NCBI RefSeq assembly: GCF_021532655.1
Contig: NZ_JAKGAS010000001.1
Span: forward strand, 620,001 to 684,000
Direction: 5' to 3'
Length of the DNA: 64,000 bases
From: Paraglaciecola algarum
Lineage (GTDB): Bacteria; Pseudomonadota; Gammaproteobacteria; Enterobacterales; Alteromonadaceae
Below are positions 16,576 through 26,226 of the stretch, in pieces (the first letter of the stretch is position 1; the number at the start of each line of letters is the position of its first letter). The notes beneath the pieces were generated by a model that worked only from the letters and a program-made list of their open reading frames with translations, searched no databases and had not been told where the DNA came from. Made by a program: the position numbers and the translations under genes.

Positions 16576-17695
16576 TATAAACAGTAGTTTCATCGTAGCT
16601 TTGATTTGCTTTAAGTATTGAGCGAGGGGAGGTTGGAATATTCGGGCCATTTTGATATTTAGAGGTTTCTATACAAAAGCCTTTAAACTGTCCGTATTGA
16701 GTGCCATCTTCGCGAGCTAAGTTGTCAGATGTATATCGCCCTGTATACAGCAATGTACTGGGTTCAGTTGTGAAAACCTCAAGTGTGCGCCCGCTGGTTG
16801 CTTCAGACATAATGACTACTTTTTGCAATTGTTTGTTAGGGTTGTCAAATACATAGAAGTGTTCAAATCCCATAGGTAATTCGCTAAATGCATCGCCAAT
16901 TCGTTTGTTTTGATTAAAATCATTGACTGTATTTTTTACTGCTACTAACTCGCCATTTGCAATGCCTGAGTCATCAGGTTTTAAAATATGCTCACTGAAT
17001 AACTGTAATTTATGATCTAATATATCGCTGTTAAAACCATTTAGATTGAAGTAGGTATGATTTGTCAGGGATAATGGCGAGTCTTTATCACTGGTTGCTG
17101 TGTAGTGCATTGACAATTCATTTTTGTTATTGAGCTGATATTCAATACTTACTTTTAGATTACCTGGATAACCTTGGTCTCCATCAGGACTGGTTAAACT
17201 AAATTTCACTCCCACATATTCTTGATTTTGAATGGTATCAGATTGCCAAACTTGACGGTCAAAGCCTATTGATCCCCCGTGTAAATGGTTATCCCCCATA
17301 TTTTTATCAAGCTGATAATTAGTGCCATTTAAAGCAAATTCAGCATTTTTAATGACGGAAGCGTAACGACCCACAGTGCCACCAAAGTATGGGGAGTTTT
17401 GAATATATTCGTCGCTGAAGTAACTCTCGAACTTATCAAAACCAGTGGTGATTGATCCAAGCTCGCCATTTTTATTAGGCACAATAATATTGGTCACAGT
17501 TGCACCGTAATTAGTGATTTTTACTGTCATGTTATTGCTGTTTTTTAGGGTGTATAGATCAACTTGAGCATTGTTATGCTCTCCGAATTGTGTTTTTTCT
17601 AAGGATAGTTTATTTGTGGTTTTAGTTGGGCTACAACTTGTAAATCCCCCTAGGCTTAATAGTGCAAATATGGATAGGTTGACAAGGTTTTTCAT
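16562..17695 (-). CDS. galM: aldose 1-epimerase (mutarotase), lipoprotein
   Basis: 377 residues. The signal peptide ends in a lipobox-like FTSC, so the protein is probably a lipid-anchored periplasmic mutarotase rather than cytoplasmic GalM. The galactose mutarotase motifs are visible: HLHGGSIGFD with the substrate histidines, NHTYFNLNG, and the catalytic glutamate in GFCIETSKYQNGPN. The enzyme interconverts alpha and beta anomers of hexoses. It is divergent from the TonB receptor gene, sharing a 260-base regulatory region with two palindromes, which suggests a common link to carbohydrate uptake. A 15-bp tandem duplication covers its stop codon. Confidence 0.9.
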   Translation of the reverse strand: MKNLVNLSIFALLSLGGFTSCSPTKTTNKLSLEKTQFGEHNNAQVDLYTLKNSNNMTVKITNYGATVTNIIVPNKNGELGSITTGFDKFESYFSDEYIQNSPYFGGTVGRYASVIKNAEFALNGTNYQLDKNMGDNHLHGGSIGFDRQVWQSDTIQNQEYVGVKFSLTSPDGDQGYPGNLKVSIEYQLNNKNELSMHYTATSDKDSPLSLTNHTYFNLNGFNSDILDHKLQLFSEHILKPDDSGIANGELVAVKNTVNDFNQNKRIGDAFSELPMGFEHFYVFDNPNKQLQKVVIMSEATSGRTLEVFTTEPSTLLYTGRYTSDNLAREDGTQYGQFKGFCIETSKYQNGPNIPTSPRSILKANQSYDETTVYKLSW

Positions 17696-17792
17696 TATAA
17701 ATTTCCCATAGGGTTAAGTTTTTATCTGATGTTTAAGTCTATGACTTTAATAAAATGTACAACCGAAGAATCCTTAAAGTTAAAGTGAAATA

Positions 17793-17816
17793 TTTAATTA
17801 CCTATGTGTAATTAAA
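17793..17816. promoter_or_regulatory. inverted repeat, operator candidate (galM/TonB receptor region)
   Basis: TTTAATTAC (17793-17801) and GTAATTAAA (17808-17816) are perfect inverted 9-mers with a 6-base spacer. They lie in the divergent promoter region and could bind a dimeric repressor. Confidence 0.4.
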
Positions 17817-17851
17817 TTGATTTCATATATCTATATTCAGTATTATTCTAT

Positions 17852-17869
17852 TTAATTGTTAACAATTAA
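17852..17869. promoter_or_regulatory. 18-bp perfect palindrome, operator candidate before the TonB receptor gene
   Basis: TTAATTGTTAACAATTAA is perfectly self-complementary and lies about 90 bases before the receptor ATG. It shares the TTAATT half-site character with the inverted repeat 35 bases upstream. The cognate regulator is not in this window as far as can be seen. Confidence 0.45.
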
Positions 17870-17955
17870 CGGTGTTTTGTATATCATCTGTGTAGTTTGT
17901 TGCATTAATAAAACAAATTCAATTAAAAAATCACAAACAAGCACTGAGGATATAT

Positions 17956-20709
17956 ATGAAAAGTCATAAGTTCACACTCAACTCAATAGCGATGTCAGTA
18001 CTATTGGCAACTAGCCCTAATTTATTTGCGCAAGAAGCCGGTAGTGACGAAACAGAAATCATAAACGTCACGGGTATTCGCGGTTCACTTGCCAGTTCTG
18101 CAAATATTAAACGTTCATCATCTGGGGTGGTTGATGCCATCACGGCTGAAGATATAGGTAAATTCCCTGATACCAACTTGGCAGAATCTTTACAACGTAT
18201 TACTGGTGTATCGATAGATCGAGCTAATAATGAGGGGAGTCAGGTGACTGTCCGTGGTTTTGGACCAAACTTTAATTTGGTGACTCTTAATGGCCGTCAA
18301 ATGCCAACATCATCGGTTCAAAACGCAAATCGTAGCTTTAACTTTAGAGAAATTGCGGCTGAGTCGGTCAGAGGTGTTGAAGTTCACAAGACAGGTAAAT
18401 CAAATATCTCTTCTGGTGGTATTGGTGCAAATATTAATGTGCAGACTGCTAAACCATTTGATTATGGTGAATTCAAAGCATTTGCTAGCGCACAGGGTGT
18501 GGTTGATACAAGCGTTGAAAAAGGTAGTAGTGTGACGCCAGAAATCTCTGGTATGGTGAGTAATGTCTTTATGGATGGAAAAGTTGGGGTGTTATTCTCT
18601 GCTTCTCATTCTGAACGAGATTCCCATCGCGATCGTATCGGAACAGACGGCTGGGTAAGGAATAGAGGAAACCGCAGTCAAATTGATACTAGTGCCATTG
18701 ATACTTCTAAAAATCCTGAACAAGCGTTTTGGAACCCGTGGACCGCAGTTGTGGAACATTATGATACGGAACGCGAACGTCAAAATGCGCAGTTAGTATT
18801 ACAACTAGCACCTACTGATAACATAGTAGCGTCTTTTGATTATACTATGTCCCGTTTTGAAGAAGCCAGTACCACGAATCGTTCTGCTTATTGGTTTGAT
18901 GACCCGTTTGGTACTGCAGATGCCAACGGTACTGTAATCAACCCTTTTGACCCTGATGACGAATTAAACTTTTGGGCATGGGAATACTATGAAAAGAAAG
19001 AAAACGATTCTTTGGGGCTTAATATCGAATGGCAAGCCACTGAAAGTTTAAAGTTTTCTTTAGATGCTCATGATTCTAAATCTCATGCTAATCCAGATGG
19101 AATATATGAACGTATCGCGAACCTGAAAAATCCCAAGTTTGATGGCAATGGCGTTGATATAGGCGCTAATTTTAGTGGTGAAATTCCAGCGATTACAGTT
19201 GATGACAGTAAAATTCCAGGCTCAGCCTATGATAAAGCTAACTTAGTTTCAGATCTTTACCAAGAACGTGGTTTAGAGATGGAAAACCAAGTGAAACAAA
19301 TTCATTTAGCGGGTATATGGGAAAACATGGAAGATGGTGCCCTTGCAAATATCCATTTTGGTTTCCAGCAAACAGATTATCAAGTAGATACTTATAGAAG
19401 TGGTTCATTTTTCTTCGTGAATGTACCCTTAACTAATCTTGATTTAACCTTCATTCCTTTGGGTGATACGGGGGATCAGTTCTCAGGTGCAGATCAATTG
19501 TTTCCGCTAGTTCCACAATATAGTGCCAATCAGTTTATTGATATTGTCAAAGCTGAAGGCCAATTTGGCGCACCAAATATCACTACAAATGGTATTACTG
19601 AAAAAACAGATGCTATTTATGTGAAGTTTGATTTCCAAACTGAATTTAATGAAATGCCAGTGGATATGAATGTAGGTGTTCGTTATGAAAAAACGGATGT
19701 ATCAGCCTATTCAGTACAAGACGGAATCGTGGCGTTAAACTACCGTAATGTTGAAGAGTTGGAGGTGATTGATGACAATATTCAAGCCGCACAAAGCTTA
19801 GATGGCGGGTACTCAAGAATATTGCCTAACTTTGATTTATCATTAGAAGCTACAGACGATATTGTTACGCGTTTTTCTTATAGTCGCACTATTGGGCGTC
19901 CTGGCATTGGTTCTATGTTCCCTGGCACTAGCTTAAATGCTCCGCGTCCTGAAGGCCCATTTAGAGCCTCACAAGGTAACCCTAGTTTATTACCCCTTAC
20001 CTCTGATAACTTTGACTTATCAGTTGAATGGTATGGAGAAGACGGCAGCACCGCGTCAATCACTTACTATAAAAAGTTTGTTGAAAACTTTATTGGTACA
20101 GGTACAGAAAACCGTGTAATCAATAATGTAAATGGTGAACCGTTAACTGATCCAAGTGTGACTCCGCGTCCAGGCTGCCCTGATTCTGGTCAGAACACAG
20201 CATGTTTCAGTCAGGCTAGTGATCCTGTTATTACGTGGGAAGTAACCACGCCACTTAATCTACAAGATCGTAAGATCGATGGTTGGGAATTAAACGCACA
20301 ATACTTCTTTGGTGAGACTGGCTTTGGTGCAGTAGCAAACTATACCATAGTTAATAGTGACGAAACTTTTGATCTATTTAACTTTAGTCAAAGTGCTGCT
20401 CTAACTGGTTTGAGTGACTCTGGTAACTTAGTCGGTTTTTATGAAAATGAGGAGCTACAAGTTCGCCTGGCCTATAACTGGCGTGATGACTTCCTACAAG
20501 CCTTAGGTAATGAACCAACATTCGTTGAAGCATATGGTCAGTGGGATTTGAGTGTTAGTTATGACGTAAATGAGACTATGTCGGTATTTATTGATGGTAT
20601 TAATTTAACCAATGAAACTGTTCGTCGTCATGGTCGTTTTGCTGAACAAGTATTAGATGCAGAACAATATGGCCCGCGCTTTAATATTGGTGTAAGAGCT
20701 AAGTTCTAA
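17956..20709 (+). CDS. TonB-dependent receptor (Xanthomonas/Caulobacter type)
   Basis: 917 residues. A signal peptide (MSVLLATSPNLFA) is followed by a plug domain starting IINVTGIRGSLASS, with GKFPDTNLAESLQRITGVSIDR and VTVRGFGPNFNLVTLNGRQ, typical of the large TonB-dependent receptors that import oligosaccharides or siderophore-like molecules in marine bacteria. The beta-barrel ends with FNIGVRAKF, the aromatic C-terminus expected for outer-membrane insertion. It heads a unit with a tryptophan halogenase-like gene and SapC, a widespread gene order. The adjacent epimerase hints at a carbohydrate ligand, but the substrate is not readable. GAGG lies upstream of the ATG. Confidence 0.94.
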   Translation: MKSHKFTLNSIAMSVLLATSPNLFAQEAGSDETEIINVTGIRGSLASSANIKRSSSGVVDAITAEDIGKFPDTNLAESLQRITGVSIDRANNEGSQVTVRGFGPNFNLVTLNGRQMPTSSVQNANRSFNFREIAAESVRGVEVHKTGKSNISSGGIGANINVQTAKPFDYGEFKAFASAQGVVDTSVEKGSSVTPEISGMVSNVFMDGKVGVLFSASHSERDSHRDRIGTDGWVRNRGNRSQIDTSAIDTSKNPEQAFWNPWTAVVEHYDTERERQNAQLVLQLAPTDNIVASFDYTMSRFEEASTTNRSAYWFDDPFGTADANGTVINPFDPDDELNFWAWEYYEKKENDSLGLNIEWQATESLKFSLDAHDSKSHANPDGIYERIANLKNPKFDGNGVDIGANFSGEIPAITVDDSKIPGSAYDKANLVSDLYQERGLEMENQVKQIHLAGIWENMEDGALANIHFGFQQTDYQVDTYRSGSFFFVNVPLTNLDLTFIPLGDTGDQFSGADQLFPLVPQYSANQFIDIVKAEGQFGAPNITTNGITEKTDAIYVKFDFQTEFNEMPVDMNVGVRYEKTDVSAYSVQDGIVALNYRNVEELEVIDDNIQAAQSLDGGYSRILPNFDLSLEATDDIVTRFSYSRTIGRPGIGSMFPGTSLNAPRPEGPFRASQGNPSLLPLTSDNFDLSVEWYGEDGSTASITYYKKFVENFIGTGTENRVINNVNGEPLTDPSVTPRPGCPDSGQNTACFSQASDPVITWEVTTPLNLQDRKIDGWELNAQYFFGETGFGAVANYTIVNSDETFDLFNFSQSAALTGLSDSGNLVGFYENEELQVRLAYNWRDDFLQALGNEPTFVEAYGQWDLSVSYDVNETMSVFIDGINLTNETVRRHGRFAEQVLDAEQYGPRFNIGVRAKF

Positions 20710-20740
20710 TTGCTCTGAACGTAATATGTGTGTGAAAGTA

Positions 20741-20768
20741 AAGCCGCCACTTTCGTGGCGGCTTTTTT
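20741..20768 (+). terminator. Rho-independent terminator after the TonB receptor gene
   Basis: Perfect 10-bp stem AAGCCGCCAC/GTGGCGGCTT with loop TTTC, followed by a T tract. It separates the receptor from the halogenase-like gene, so the downstream genes need their own promoter or partial readthrough. Confidence 0.9.
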
Positions 20769-20891
20769 CATTTTATCGCGTATGACTATTTTCTATGTGT
20801 ACAATCTGTTTATTGATGGAAATGAATGACCATTTTTATCTATAGAAAATATCCATATTAACCTTGTTAGTTTAGCTTGGAGTATAGAAGT

Positions 20892-22445
20892 ATGACTAAC
20901 CCCATTAAATCTGTGGTAATAGTTGGCGGTGGCACTGCCGGATGGCTAACTGCTGGTACGTTGGCAGCTAAATTAAAAAAAGAACATCAAGGTGGCTATA
21001 GTGTTACTTTGGTTGAATCTCCCGATGTGCCGATTATTGGGGTAGGTGAAGGCACTTGGCCCACAATGCGCAAAACATTAAGGATGATGGGTATTCGCGA
21101 AACGGATTTTATCAATCAATGTGATGTGTCATTTAAACAAGGTGCTAAATTTGCTAAGTGGGTAACAGGCAAAGAAGACGATTTTTATTATCATCCATTA
21201 GTGCTGCCACAAGACTTCGACAATACTAATTTGGCGCAACATTGGCTGCAATCAGGTGCAAAACGGTCCTTTTCAGATACTGTTTGTTACCAAGATGCTT
21301 TGTGTGAACGTGGGTTAGCTCCTAAAACTATTGCCACACCCGAATATGCAGCTGTGGCTAATTATGCTTATCACTTAGATGCTGGCGCGTTTTCCTCGTT
21401 TTTACAAAAACACTGTGTGGAAACTTTAGGGGTTAAGCATGTGCTTGATCATGTGACAAGTGTTAATAATTTAATCAATGGCGATATTAAATCACTTAAT
21501 ACAAAGGAAGCTGGTGAGTTGGCTGGCGACCTATTTATAGATTGTACTGGGTTTAAGTCATTGTTATTGGGAAAAAATCAGCAGGTACCTTTTAAACCCT
21601 GTGATGATATTTTGTTTGTTGATAAAGCCATTGCCTTGCATGTTCCTTATCAAGACGATGACAGTCCTATTGCCTCTCACACTATTTCAACTGGGCAATT
21701 AAATGGTTGGACTTGGGACATTGGGCTACCTACTCGTAAAGGTGTGGGGCATGTATATTCAAGTCACCACACGGATGATGATTCCGCTTATCAAGAATTA
21801 ATGGAGTATGTGAAGCAAAGTTATAATGCCCCTGAACAACTTTCTGTGCGTGAAATTGATATTAAAGCCGGTCACAGAGAGGTATTTTGGAAGCGTAATT
21901 GTGTCGCTATTGGTTTGTCTGCTGGATTTTTAGAGCCCCTAGAAGCCTCGGCCTTATTGCTTGTAGAGATTTCTGCTGAAATGGTTGCAGAGCAATTTCC
22001 AGCGAATCGAAAAACAATGGATATTGTATCTAAACGATTTAACGAAACATTTTTATATCGTTGGCAACGTATTATCGATTTTTTAAAATTACACTATATG
22101 CTAAATAAGCGTAACGATAGTCAGTTTTGGATAGATCATAGAGATCCCGCTACTATTCCCGAAAGTTTAAAGGATATGTTGGCATTGTGGCAATTTCAAA
22201 CTCCATGGCACGAAGATTTTACTTATGCCAAAGAGGTATTTCCTGCCGCCAGCTATCAATATGTATTGTATGGCATGGGTTTTGAAACTGCTACAAGCCC
22301 ATTAGGTATGTCAGACAGTAGCAAACATAATGCAGATATCTTGTTTAATCGCAATATTGCTCAAGCTAACAAACTGGTGTCTAGCCTTCCTAGTAATAGG
22401 GAGTTACTTAAAAAAATTCGTCAATATGGCATGCAAACAATTTAA
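20892..22445 (+). CDS. tryptophan 7-halogenase family flavoprotein
   Basis: 517 residues from the ATG at 20892, which has GGAG upstream. The FAD-binding motif is VVIVGGGTAGW at residues 8-18, followed by VGEGTWPTM. The lysine in DVSFKQGAKF (K82) aligns with the catalytic lysine of tryptophan halogenases. The monooxygenase-blocking WxWxIP motif appears as GWTWDIGLP, so the tryptophans are kept but the next positions differ. These proteins commonly sit beside TonB receptors in Alteromonadales; the substrate is unknown and true halogenation is unproven for most. Confidence 0.88.
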   Translation: MTNPIKSVVIVGGGTAGWLTAGTLAAKLKKEHQGGYSVTLVESPDVPIIGVGEGTWPTMRKTLRMMGIRETDFINQCDVSFKQGAKFAKWVTGKEDDFYYHPLVLPQDFDNTNLAQHWLQSGAKRSFSDTVCYQDALCERGLAPKTIATPEYAAVANYAYHLDAGAFSSFLQKHCVETLGVKHVLDHVTSVNNLINGDIKSLNTKEAGELAGDLFIDCTGFKSLLLGKNQQVPFKPCDDILFVDKAIALHVPYQDDDSPIASHTISTGQLNGWTWDIGLPTRKGVGHVYSSHHTDDDSAYQELMEYVKQSYNAPEQLSVREIDIKAGHREVFWKRNCVAIGLSAGFLEPLEASALLLVEISAEMVAEQFPANRKTMDIVSKRFNETFLYRWQRIIDFLKLHYMLNKRNDSQFWIDHRDPATIPESLKDMLALWQFQTPWHEDFTYAKEVFPAASYQYVLYGMGFETATSPLGMSDSSKHNADILFNRNIAQANKLVSSLPSNRELLKKIRQYGMQTI

Positions 22446-22460
22446 TTCCAGGAGTATATC

Positions 22461-23180
22461 TTGTCTAAATTTACTATCTTAGATCCTAAACAACATAAAG
22501 ACCTCCAGGTGATCACCGACCGCGATGTAACATATGGTGATAATCATCATTTTGTTCCAGTCTTAGCTGACGAACTAAGGGCTTTAGTGGCAGAGTATCC
22601 CGTTTGTTTTTTGAAGGACAACCAAACCGGAAAACTTGGTATAAGTGCTCTAACGGGGTTTGAGCAAGGTGAAAATTTGTATCTACAAGACAAAAACTGG
22701 CAGGCTAGGTATATTCCTTTACATGTATACAGACAACCTTTTATGGTTGGTATTCAAGGCAACGATGGAGAACAGGCTACCCAAGACAATACTGTAGTCA
22801 CGATTGATTTAGCCAGTAGCCGAGTCAATAAGAAAGAAGGGCAGGCCTTATTTGATGATAATGGTAACGCTACTCCTTATTTAGAAAAGATCAGTCAAGC
22901 ACTGGCTAAGTTGGTGCATGGGAGCCCGAGAACAGAACAGTTTATTCAAGCTTTATTGGATAACGATTTGATCATGCCGATACAACTTGCGTTTCCCTTG
23001 AGTAATGGTGAAAAGAAAAGTTTTAACGGCATATATAATATTGATGAAGAAAAACTTGCAAGTTTGTCTGGAGAAGCTTTGCAGAGTTTTCATAAAAAAG
23101 GATATTTACAAGCTTGTCATTTGATCCTTGCTTCATTTGGTCAAATTCAAAAACTGATTGATTGGAAAAATAATCAATAA
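22461..23180 (+). CDS. SapC family protein
   Basis: 239 residues matching the SapC pattern: an early HHFVPVLADELRALVAEYPVC-like region (written here in parts: HHFVPVLADEL, EYPVCFLKD), GFEQGENLYL, and a late IYNIDEEKL. The family name comes from an S-layer secretion gene, but its role in TonB receptor/halogenase loci is unknown. The start is a TTG with AGGAG eight bases upstream, and the gene follows the halogenase stop by 15 bases, so the two are surely co-transcribed. Confidence 0.85.
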   Translation: MSKFTILDPKQHKDLQVITDRDVTYGDNHHFVPVLADELRALVAEYPVCFLKDNQTGKLGISALTGFEQGENLYLQDKNWQARYIPLHVYRQPFMVGIQGNDGEQATQDNTVVTIDLASSRVNKKEGQALFDDNGNATPYLEKISQALAKLVHGSPRTEQFIQALLDNDLIMPIQLAFPLSNGEKKSFNGIYNIDEEKLASLSGEALQSFHKKGYLQACHLILASFGQIQKLIDWKNNQ

Positions 23181-23248
23181 TTTAATTTGTAGATAGCTTG
23201 TCGACACAATCACAGTTCTAACTATTTATTAGCCGAAGATCGAATTAG

Positions 23249-23758
23249 TTATTTAACTAACTTATTTTTGGGACAACGTTTTTGTACGCGCTCTTTCCAT
23301 GCCTTGCTCACCGATAAGCGCCATAGAAAGTTAAGACTAAAGTAACCAATCGCGCTAAATATAATTGAACATATCATACAGCCTAGTAAAAACGCTGGGC
23401 CTATGGTTTCCATGCTCTGTACTACCCAATCCCAGGTTAATTCAAACGTAAAGTCTTGAGGAGGTAAGCCCATTACCGAAGCTCCCACTAGATACGCTCC
23501 ATAAAAAATAGGCGGCATAGTAAATGGGTTGGTTAACCAAACAGTGGCAATGGATAGAGGTAAGTTTACCCTCAATGGAATGGCAAGCGCGGCAGCCAAC
23601 CACATTTGTAGAGGTATTGGCCAAAACGCAAAAAATAGTCCTAGAGAAAAAGCCCCTGCGGCTGAACGGCGATTTAAGTGCCATAAGTTTGGGTCGTGTA
23701 GCAAGGTGCCAAAAATAGAAAGAACTTTTTGTTCTTTTACTTTTTGGTGGCTTGGCAA
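23249..23758 (-). CDS. DUF2062 family inner-membrane protein
   Basis: About 170 residues with LLHDPNLWHLNRRSAAGAF, then hydrophobic segments with FFAFWPIPLQMWLAA and TNPFTMPPIFYGAYLVG, the core of DUF2062 proteins. Function unknown. The first standard start codon is the TTG at 23758. However, the open frame continues upstream with LKKFIKRFLPS, which looks like the basic N-terminus I recall for family members, and contains no ATG, GTG or TTG. Translation may begin at the CTG at 23782 or an ATT just before it. It is divergent from comEC. Confidence 0.88.
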   Translation of the reverse strand: MPSHQKVKEQKVLSIFGTLLHDPNLWHLNRRSAAGAFSLGLFFAFWPIPLQMWLAAALAIPLRVNLPLSIATVWLTNPFTMPPIFYGAYLVGASVMGLPPQDFTFELTWDWVVQSMETIGPAFLLGCMICSIIFSAIGYFSLNFLWRLSVSKAWKERVQKRCPKNKLVK

Positions 23759-23839
23759 AAATCGCTTAATGAACTTTTTCAGAATAATTCTCTATACTTA
23801 ATTTCTGTCAAGAAATGGATTTCAATAAGTGTTACCACT

Positions 23840-26125
23840 ATGACAAGTAAACTTTTCATTTTTATTGCAGGATCGATATCTAGTTTACTCTGGTCGAACT
23901 TGCCTTCCATCTATTTTACAGTTTGTATTCTTTTCGTCAGTATTATTTTCGCTAAAAAGTACCCAAGAGTGACTTGTTTTCTCATCGGCATCTGTTGGAT
24001 GGCGAGTGTAGGGCATTGGCAATGCTCTTTGCAACTCCCTTCAGAGGTATTTTCAAAACCAATTTGGGTTAGCGGTAAAGTTACTAACCTAGTTCACAAG
24101 AAAAAAAATGTTAGATTTAATCTAAAGGTTTCGCATATTGGCGGTCATGAACAAGTATTCTCCAGAAAAATACGCTTGAGTTGGCAAGTCCCAGATTGGC
24201 AATTAGCCCAAGGGCAAGAAGTCCGTTTATTGGTAAAACTTAAGCCCCCTCACGGCCTAGCTAATGAAGCTGGGTTTAATTATCAGCAGTGGTTGTTTGG
24301 TGAAGGGATACAAGCAACTGGCTACGTAAAATCGTCAAACGATCATAGTTTAATCAACGCCAGCCAAAGCCTTAGGCAAAAAGTTTTACAAAGCTTACTA
24401 GGCTTGGAGCTAACGCAGCATAAGTGGATCCTAGCCTTAGCTATTGGTTATAGAGGATTGTTACAGCCTGAAGATTGGTTATTAGTGCAACGCACTGGCA
24501 TTGCTCATTTAATTGCTATATCTGGGTTGCATTTAGCCTTGGTGGCCAGTCTAAGTTATTTGGTTTTTGGCTGGTTGACTAGTTTAATCGTCAGTCGTGT
24601 AGATAGATGGCATAAATTTAATGTGCACACACTGACAATAGTCATAACTGTATTTACAACTTGGTTATACTCGGGCTTGGCGGGATTTGGTTTACCCACA
24701 ATAAGAGCTTGGTTAATGGTTTGTTTGTTAACGGGGCTATTTTTATTTAATAAAAAGTTAGCTCCAATAAAAGTCTTATTGTTGGCTATGAGTGGTTTTG
24801 TTGTGTTGTTTCCTCTGAGTATTTTTGGCGCTAGTTTCTGGCTAAGTTTTTCTGCGGTATTTGTTATTTGGTTTGTGTTTTGGCGCTGGCCAGTTAAGAA
24901 AGTTGGGTTTTCACTCTCTACTGTGACTTTAACAATGTTACGCATCCAAATGTCGTTAAGTGTGTTGATGCTACCTGTCGTGGCTTGGCAGTTTTCTTAT
25001 GTATCAGTGATATCGCCATTGGTGAATCTAATCGCAGTGCCTTTGGTCACTTTTATTTTGGTACCTCTATGTTTACTTGGGATCATTTGTTTGCCTTTAA
25101 ACATTAATTGGGCTGAATGGATATTTAAATTAGTTGAAAACTTGATAGAAGTTGGTTTGCAGTTGTTAACCCATATTAGTCAAAATGATAACAGTTCATT
25201 TTCCATAATGGCTTTACCTATTTTGATATGGGCCATTGCATTGATGGCCCTCGTTATTCTATTTTTACCTACTTTTATAATCCACAAAAAATGGTTAGTG
25301 ATTTTAATGTTTCCCATAATTAGTTATGTCATGCCTGCAAAAAGTAAAACTTGGCAAGTCGATGTTTTGGATGTGGGTCATGGTTTATCTGTATTAATCA
25401 CTAAAAATCAGCAAGCCATTATTTATGATGTTGGGGCAAGTTATGCGTCTGGCTTTAATATGGCGGATAGTGTGATCTTACCGGTTTTAACTGCTAGAAA
25501 TATTAAGCAGATTGATACTGTTTTTATAAGCCATAGTGATAACGATCATCAAGGCAGCTTAGCAGTTTTGTCTTCTAAAATTAATATCAAAAATCTAGTA
25601 ACAAATACGGACCTATGTACAGTAGGATACAAAAAATTATGGCAAGGTTTATCGATTCAAGTTTTATGGCCTGATCACGCCAGTTTGTATACTAGTAACA
25701 ATAGTTCGTGTGTGCTCAAAATCAGCGATAACAAACATAGTGTATTGTTAACCGGTGATATTGATAAAAGTATCGAGCGGCAACTGGTTTTGAATTATGG
25801 CCCATTGCTCAAATCAGATATTTTAATAGCGCCTCACCATGGTAGTAATACCTCTTCTTCAAGCCAATTTATTCATACCGTGCAACCTAAATACGTGGTT
25901 TTTAGCCAAGGATTTATGAATCGATGGGGTTTTCCTAAACCAGAAGTGGTTACGCGGTACCTAGCAGGAGGAGAGCCAAAACCAATATTAATCAGTACTT
26001 CAGACGCAGGACAAATTTCATTTAAGCTACACCCAAATGACCCAACTTCTATTAGTGTTATTCGTAATCGTCAAAACACTCATCATTTTTGGTATGCAAA
26101 TATGCCTAAATGTTGCGCAATTTAG
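23840..26125 (+). CDS. comEC: DNA internalisation protein ComEC/Rec2
   Basis: About 761 residues from the ATG at 23840. Order: membrane segments at the N-terminus, an OB-like DUF4131 region, the Competence membrane domain (IAISGLHLALVASL, SGLAGFGLPTIRAWLM) and a C-terminal metallo-beta-lactamase domain (DVGHGLSVLI, SHSDNDHQGSLA, LLTGDID, PHHGSNTS). ComEC forms the inner-membrane channel that takes up single-stranded DNA during natural transformation. The usual gammaproteobacterial gene order comEC-msbA-lpxK is kept. The frame extends upstream to 23729, but that part overlaps the divergent DUF2062 gene. Confidence 0.95.
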   Translation: MTSKLFIFIAGSISSLLWSNLPSIYFTVCILFVSIIFAKKYPRVTCFLIGICWMASVGHWQCSLQLPSEVFSKPIWVSGKVTNLVHKKKNVRFNLKVSHIGGHEQVFSRKIRLSWQVPDWQLAQGQEVRLLVKLKPPHGLANEAGFNYQQWLFGEGIQATGYVKSSNDHSLINASQSLRQKVLQSLLGLELTQHKWILALAIGYRGLLQPEDWLLVQRTGIAHLIAISGLHLALVASLSYLVFGWLTSLIVSRVDRWHKFNVHTLTIVITVFTTWLYSGLAGFGLPTIRAWLMVCLLTGLFLFNKKLAPIKVLLLAMSGFVVLFPLSIFGASFWLSFSAVFVIWFVFWRWPVKKVGFSLSTVTLTMLRIQMSLSVLMLPVVAWQFSYVSVISPLVNLIAVPLVTFILVPLCLLGIICLPLNINWAEWIFKLVENLIEVGLQLLTHISQNDNSSFSIMALPILIWAIALMALVILFLPTFIIHKKWLVILMFPIISYVMPAKSKTWQVDVLDVGHGLSVLITKNQQAIIYDVGASYASGFNMADSVILPVLTARNIKQIDTVFISHSDNDHQGSLAVLSSKINIKNLVTNTDLCTVGYKKLWQGLSIQVLWPDHASLYTSNNSSCVLKISDNKHSVLLTGDIDKSIERQLVLNYGPLLKSDILIAPHHGSNTSSSSQFIHTVQPKYVVFSQGFMNRWGFPKPEVVTRYLAGGEPKPILISTSDAGQISFKLHPNDPTSISVIRNRQNTHHFWYANMPKCCAI

Positions 26126-26226
26126 GCTTTATTTTAGTAAATATCTTATTGATACGTTGGGGATTTTCTTCACACCAGTTACACTAGAGGCTGTTTATCT
26201 TTTGAAATTAAAATAATTAATATTAC

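Noticed and set aside
23442..23801. Several alternative frames inside the DUF2062 gene
   Set aside because: They are shadows of the DUF2062 frame, whose conserved motifs are clear.
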